Of a stretch of 7,009 bases of DNA, positions 5,694-7,009 are shown piece after piece. How positions within the stretch are numbered: position 1 is the stretch's first letter; each line of letters starts with the position of its first letter. Source of the stretch: Candidatus Nitrosopumilus sp. Its GTDB lineage: Archaea > Thermoproteota > Nitrososphaeria > Nitrososphaerales > Nitrosopumilaceae. The stretch is from positions 1 to 7,009 of the forward strand of contig JABDKK010000015.1 in the NCBI GenBank assembly GCA_013002265.1, written 5' to 3'. The translations under genes were made by a program, and so were the position numbers. The notes under the pieces are model-generated. The model did not search any database and was not told the origin of the DNA. It saw only the letters and a list, made by a program, of their open reading frames with translations.

Positions 5694-5733
5694 TTAAGTT
5701 GGTAATATAATCATGATTTGACTTACCAGTTAA
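5694..5733. promoter_or_regulatory. Divergent promoter region with nested dyads
   Basis: The spacer between the coiled-coil gene and the 103-residue gene holds an interrupted inverted repeat: TTAA-gt-TGGTAA at 5694-5705 and TTACCA-g-TTAA at 5723-5733. Almost at its centre lies the 10-base palindrome AATCATGATT (5709-5718). A TATA-like ATTATATTA at 5703-5711 on the minus strand would serve the coiled-coil gene with a leader of about 13 bases. A regulator binding here could control that gene. The symmetry is visible and the function is inferred. Confidence 0.4.
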
Positions 5734-5774
5734 GAAAATTAACTAACTTTGATCGCAAAAAACATTTTTTGAAA

Positions 5775-5782
5775 AAATATTA
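5775..5782 (+). promoter_or_regulatory. TATA-like box of the 103-residue gene
   Basis: AAATATTA, centred about 26 bases before the ATG at 5805, which predicts a leaderless transcript. There is no Shine-Dalgarno in the bases before the ATG. Confidence 0.55.
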
Positions 5783-5804
5783 GTACAGACATTTTATTCT
5801 AATT

Positions 5805-6116
5805 ATGGATTTTCATCCAAAAGATTTGCCAATATCAAAAATATATGATCTAAAAGATGAAAAAGATGCTGCTGAGGCAGTTGAAGACATGGTAAGAATT
5901 GGATTTGAAAATAAAAAAGAAGGATTCAAAGTTTTGATGCCAAAAGAATCAAAAATTGCAAAAAGAATTGGATATACTGTTACTACAGGTGTAACATATG
6001 GTCTAAAACAAAAAAATGAAACTAGAGATATCAGATATTGGACATATCATCATGATGATGATCATTATGCAATAGTTTTGATTAGCAGTAATGCGGTATC
6101 AGAATTAGGTTTTTGA
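5805..6116 (+). CDS. Conserved-looking hypothetical protein, 103 aa, with an HHDDDH cluster
   Basis: I do not recognise this family. The ATG at 5805 is supported by a TATA-like box 26 bases upstream. The protein is soluble, with no signal peptide or membrane segment. Its N-terminal third looks helical (DEKDAAEAVEDMVRIGFENKKEG). The rest alternates in a beta-like pattern (FKVLMPKE, YTVTTGVTYGL, RDIRYWTYHHDDDHYAIVLISS). The H82-H83-D84-D85-D86-H87 stretch could bind a divalent metal or form a turn between two strands. Nothing else in the sequence decides this. The gene is transcribed away from the coiled-coil gene and toward the PAP2 phosphatase, overlapping the end of the latter by 12 bases. 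Codon use resembles its neighbours and there is no sign of transfer. Confidence 0.78.
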   Translation: MDFHPKDLPISKIYDLKDEKDAAEAVEDMVRIGFENKKEGFKVLMPKESKIAKRIGYTVTTGVTYGLKQKNETRDIRYWTYHHDDDHYAIVLISSNAVSELGF

Positions 6117-6773
6117 TTTTTCAAAAAATTTGTAAAGTTTTGTTCTCCTTGCCAATACACCTGCAAGCATCACACCAATTACTGCCCCACCAATTACATC
6201 CATCGGATAGTGTTGTAAAACATAGATTCTGCTTATAGATATCATTACTGGGTATAGAAACATCAAATATGTCCATCGTGGGAATCGCTCAGACAAGGCA
6301 TAACCTAGAATTATAGCAAATATCATAGATCTCGCAGCATGCCCAGATGGAAAAGATGCATCATACCCACCTTCACAAAACAAAGCAAACGTATCTTTGC
6401 TAATCGGAACTGGGAATGGGGCACCTTCATACTCAAAATTAGGTCTTTCTCTATCTATTCCGCATTTGATATATCCAGTTAGAAGCGTAGATAGTACAAT
6501 CAAAATCATCAGTGTGATTCCAATTCTTCTTGTTTTTGGAATGATTAACATCAAAATTCCAAAGCCTAACATCCAAAGAGCTTCACCGCTTTCAGTAACA
6601 TATTGCATAAAGAGGTTAAGTGAAGCATTCCCTACATTTTGAGAGAAATATCCAATTACACTTTGATCAAAACTCTCAGTTACCTCATAGAAAACAAGTG
6701 CCGTTAGAATTAGAAAAAATATTGTCAGCAGTACAAATGAGCGGGACCTAATATCAAAAATCCAATTTTGCAA
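6105..6773 (-). CDS. PAP2-family membrane phosphatase
   Basis: An integral membrane phosphatase of the type 2 phosphatidic acid phosphatase superfamily. Such enzymes remove phosphate from lipid phosphates or polyprenyl diphosphates on the outer membrane face. In an archaeon the substrate could be an isoprenoid lipid phosphate, but this is inference. All three catalytic motifs are intact: K103-x6-R110-P111 (KCGIDRERP), P142-S-G-H145 (FPSGHA), and S181-R182-x5-H188-x3-D192 (SRIYVLQHYPMD). Hydrophobic helices lie at about 12-30, 65-78, 84-101, 148-160, 168-181 and 193-207. The length of 222 residues is normal. The start is a TTG at 6773 directly after an in-frame TAA, and no ATG occurs before residue 56. 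Its end overlaps the convergent 103-residue gene by 12 bases. Confidence 0.93.
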   Translation of the reverse strand: MQNWIFDIRSRSFVLLTIFFLILTALVFYEVTESFDQSVIGYFSQNVGNASLNLFMQYVTESGEALWMLGFGILMLIIPKTRRIGITLMILIVLSTLLTGYIKCGIDRERPNFEYEGAPFPVPISKDTFALFCEGGYDASFPSGHAARSMIFAIILGYALSERFPRWTYLMFLYPVMISISRIYVLQHYPMDVIGGAVIGVMLAGVLARRTKLYKFFEKSKT

Positions 6774-6790
6774 TTAATTAAACCTCAAAT

Positions 6791-6806
6791 AATTTTTAAT
6801 TTTTAA
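6791..6806 (-). promoter_or_regulatory. AT-rich TATA-like region of the PAP2 gene
   Basis: On the minus strand this is GTTAAAAATTAAAAATT, about 20-32 bases before the TTG at 6773. It fits a leaderless start at that TTG, but no single box stands out. Confidence 0.35.
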
Positions 6807-6881
6807 CAATACATAAGTTTTGGAATTGCATCTCATTATCCAGAAACATAATAAGAGAAAATAATTCTGATCGGCTCAAAG

Positions 6882-6888
6882 AATTTAA
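6882..6888 (+). promoter_or_regulatory. TATA-like box of pgk
   Basis: AATTTAA, centred 26 bases before the GTG at 6911, which is the leaderless spacing seen for other genes here. It is a poor match to a consensus TATA box, so confidence is low. Confidence 0.4.
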
Positions 6889-6910
6889 CCAAGTGCACAA
6901 TAGACAAGTC

Positions 6911-7009
6911 GTGAAGGTACTCACACTGGATGATTTTGACCTAAAAGGCAAGACAGTTTTTTTAAGAGTCGACATGAATTGCCCAATTGATCCAGAAACA
7001 CTGGAAATT
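6911..7009 (+). CDS. pgk: Phosphoglycerate kinase, N-terminal 33 residues (3' end outside window)
   Basis: Phosphoglycerate kinase interconverts 3-phosphoglycerate and 1,3-bisphosphoglycerate with ATP. In autotrophic ammonia oxidisers it is used mainly in the gluconeogenic direction. The visible part, starting VKVLTLDDFDLKGKTVFLRVDMN and continuing CPIDPETLEI, matches the archaeal N-terminus with the LRVD-N substrate-binding motif (usual LRVDxNxPxD). The start is taken as GTG at 6911, read as methionine, because the archaeal protein normally begins a few residues before the DDFD segment. An in-frame GTG at 6893 would add six residues and is less likely. There is no Shine-Dalgarno. A weak TATA-like box lies 26 bases upstream. 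The frame runs off the window. The gene is divergent from the PAP2 gene. Confidence 0.92.
   Translation, partial: MKVLTLDDFDLKGKTVFLRVDMNCPIDPETLEI

Noticed and set aside
5489..5710. 73-residue open frame on the plus strand
   Set aside because: It is antisense to the coiled-coil gene. Its S/F/L richness is what reversed Lys/Glu codons produce.
6397..6642. 81-residue open frame on the plus strand
   Set aside because: It is antisense to the PAP2 gene with its three intact catalytic motifs.

Overview
The window looks like a stretch of chromosome from an ammonia-oxidising archaeon of the Nitrosopumilus type (Thaumarchaeota/Nitrososphaerota). The support is AT-rich DNA, TATA-like boxes about 25-30 bases upstream of start codons with no room for a leader (leaderless mRNAs), a tRNA gene with an archaeal-type intron and no encoded CCA, a crenarchaeal-type single-OB-fold SSB, and an archaeal-type phosphoglycerate kinase start. 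The genus is inferred from recognised protein sequences. No search was run.

Layout. (1) Bases 1-2181, plus strand: the 3' two thirds of hemA (glutamyl-tRNA reductase), then hemB (porphobilinogen synthase, zinc type), then a small unknown gene whose start overlaps the hemB stop. This is a tetrapyrrole-synthesis operon (C5 pathway). (2) 2178-3418, minus strand: a VTT/DedA-like membrane protein followed by a translationally coupled HD-domain phosphohydrolase. The hydrolase stop overlaps the stop of the hem operon. (3) 3419-3985: a regulatory stretch, a 41-residue single C2H2 zinc-finger protein with a dyad over its TATA box, and on the minus strand an intron-containing tRNA-Leu(CAA). (4) 3986-4300: a short crenarchaeal-type SSB. 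(5) 4294-4898, minus strand: a broken gene for a protein with two membrane anchors. It carries an in-frame TAG and a -1 frameshift, and reconstructs to 201 codons. (6) 4954-5667, minus strand: a coiled-coil protein with a histone H1-like lysine-rich tail. (7) 5805-6116: an unknown 103-residue protein with an HHDDDH cluster, whose end overlaps a minus-strand PAP2-family phosphatase (6105-6773). (8) 6911 to the end: the start of pgk.

Most of this is compact housekeeping DNA. I do not see a defence system, mobile element or CRISPR array. The observations most worth a second look are the doubly disrupted membrane-protein gene, the zinc-finger microprotein with its operator-like dyad, the H1-tailed coiled-coil protein, a palindromic 13-mer shared by two divergent promoter regions, and the convergent gene pairs whose 3' ends overlap.
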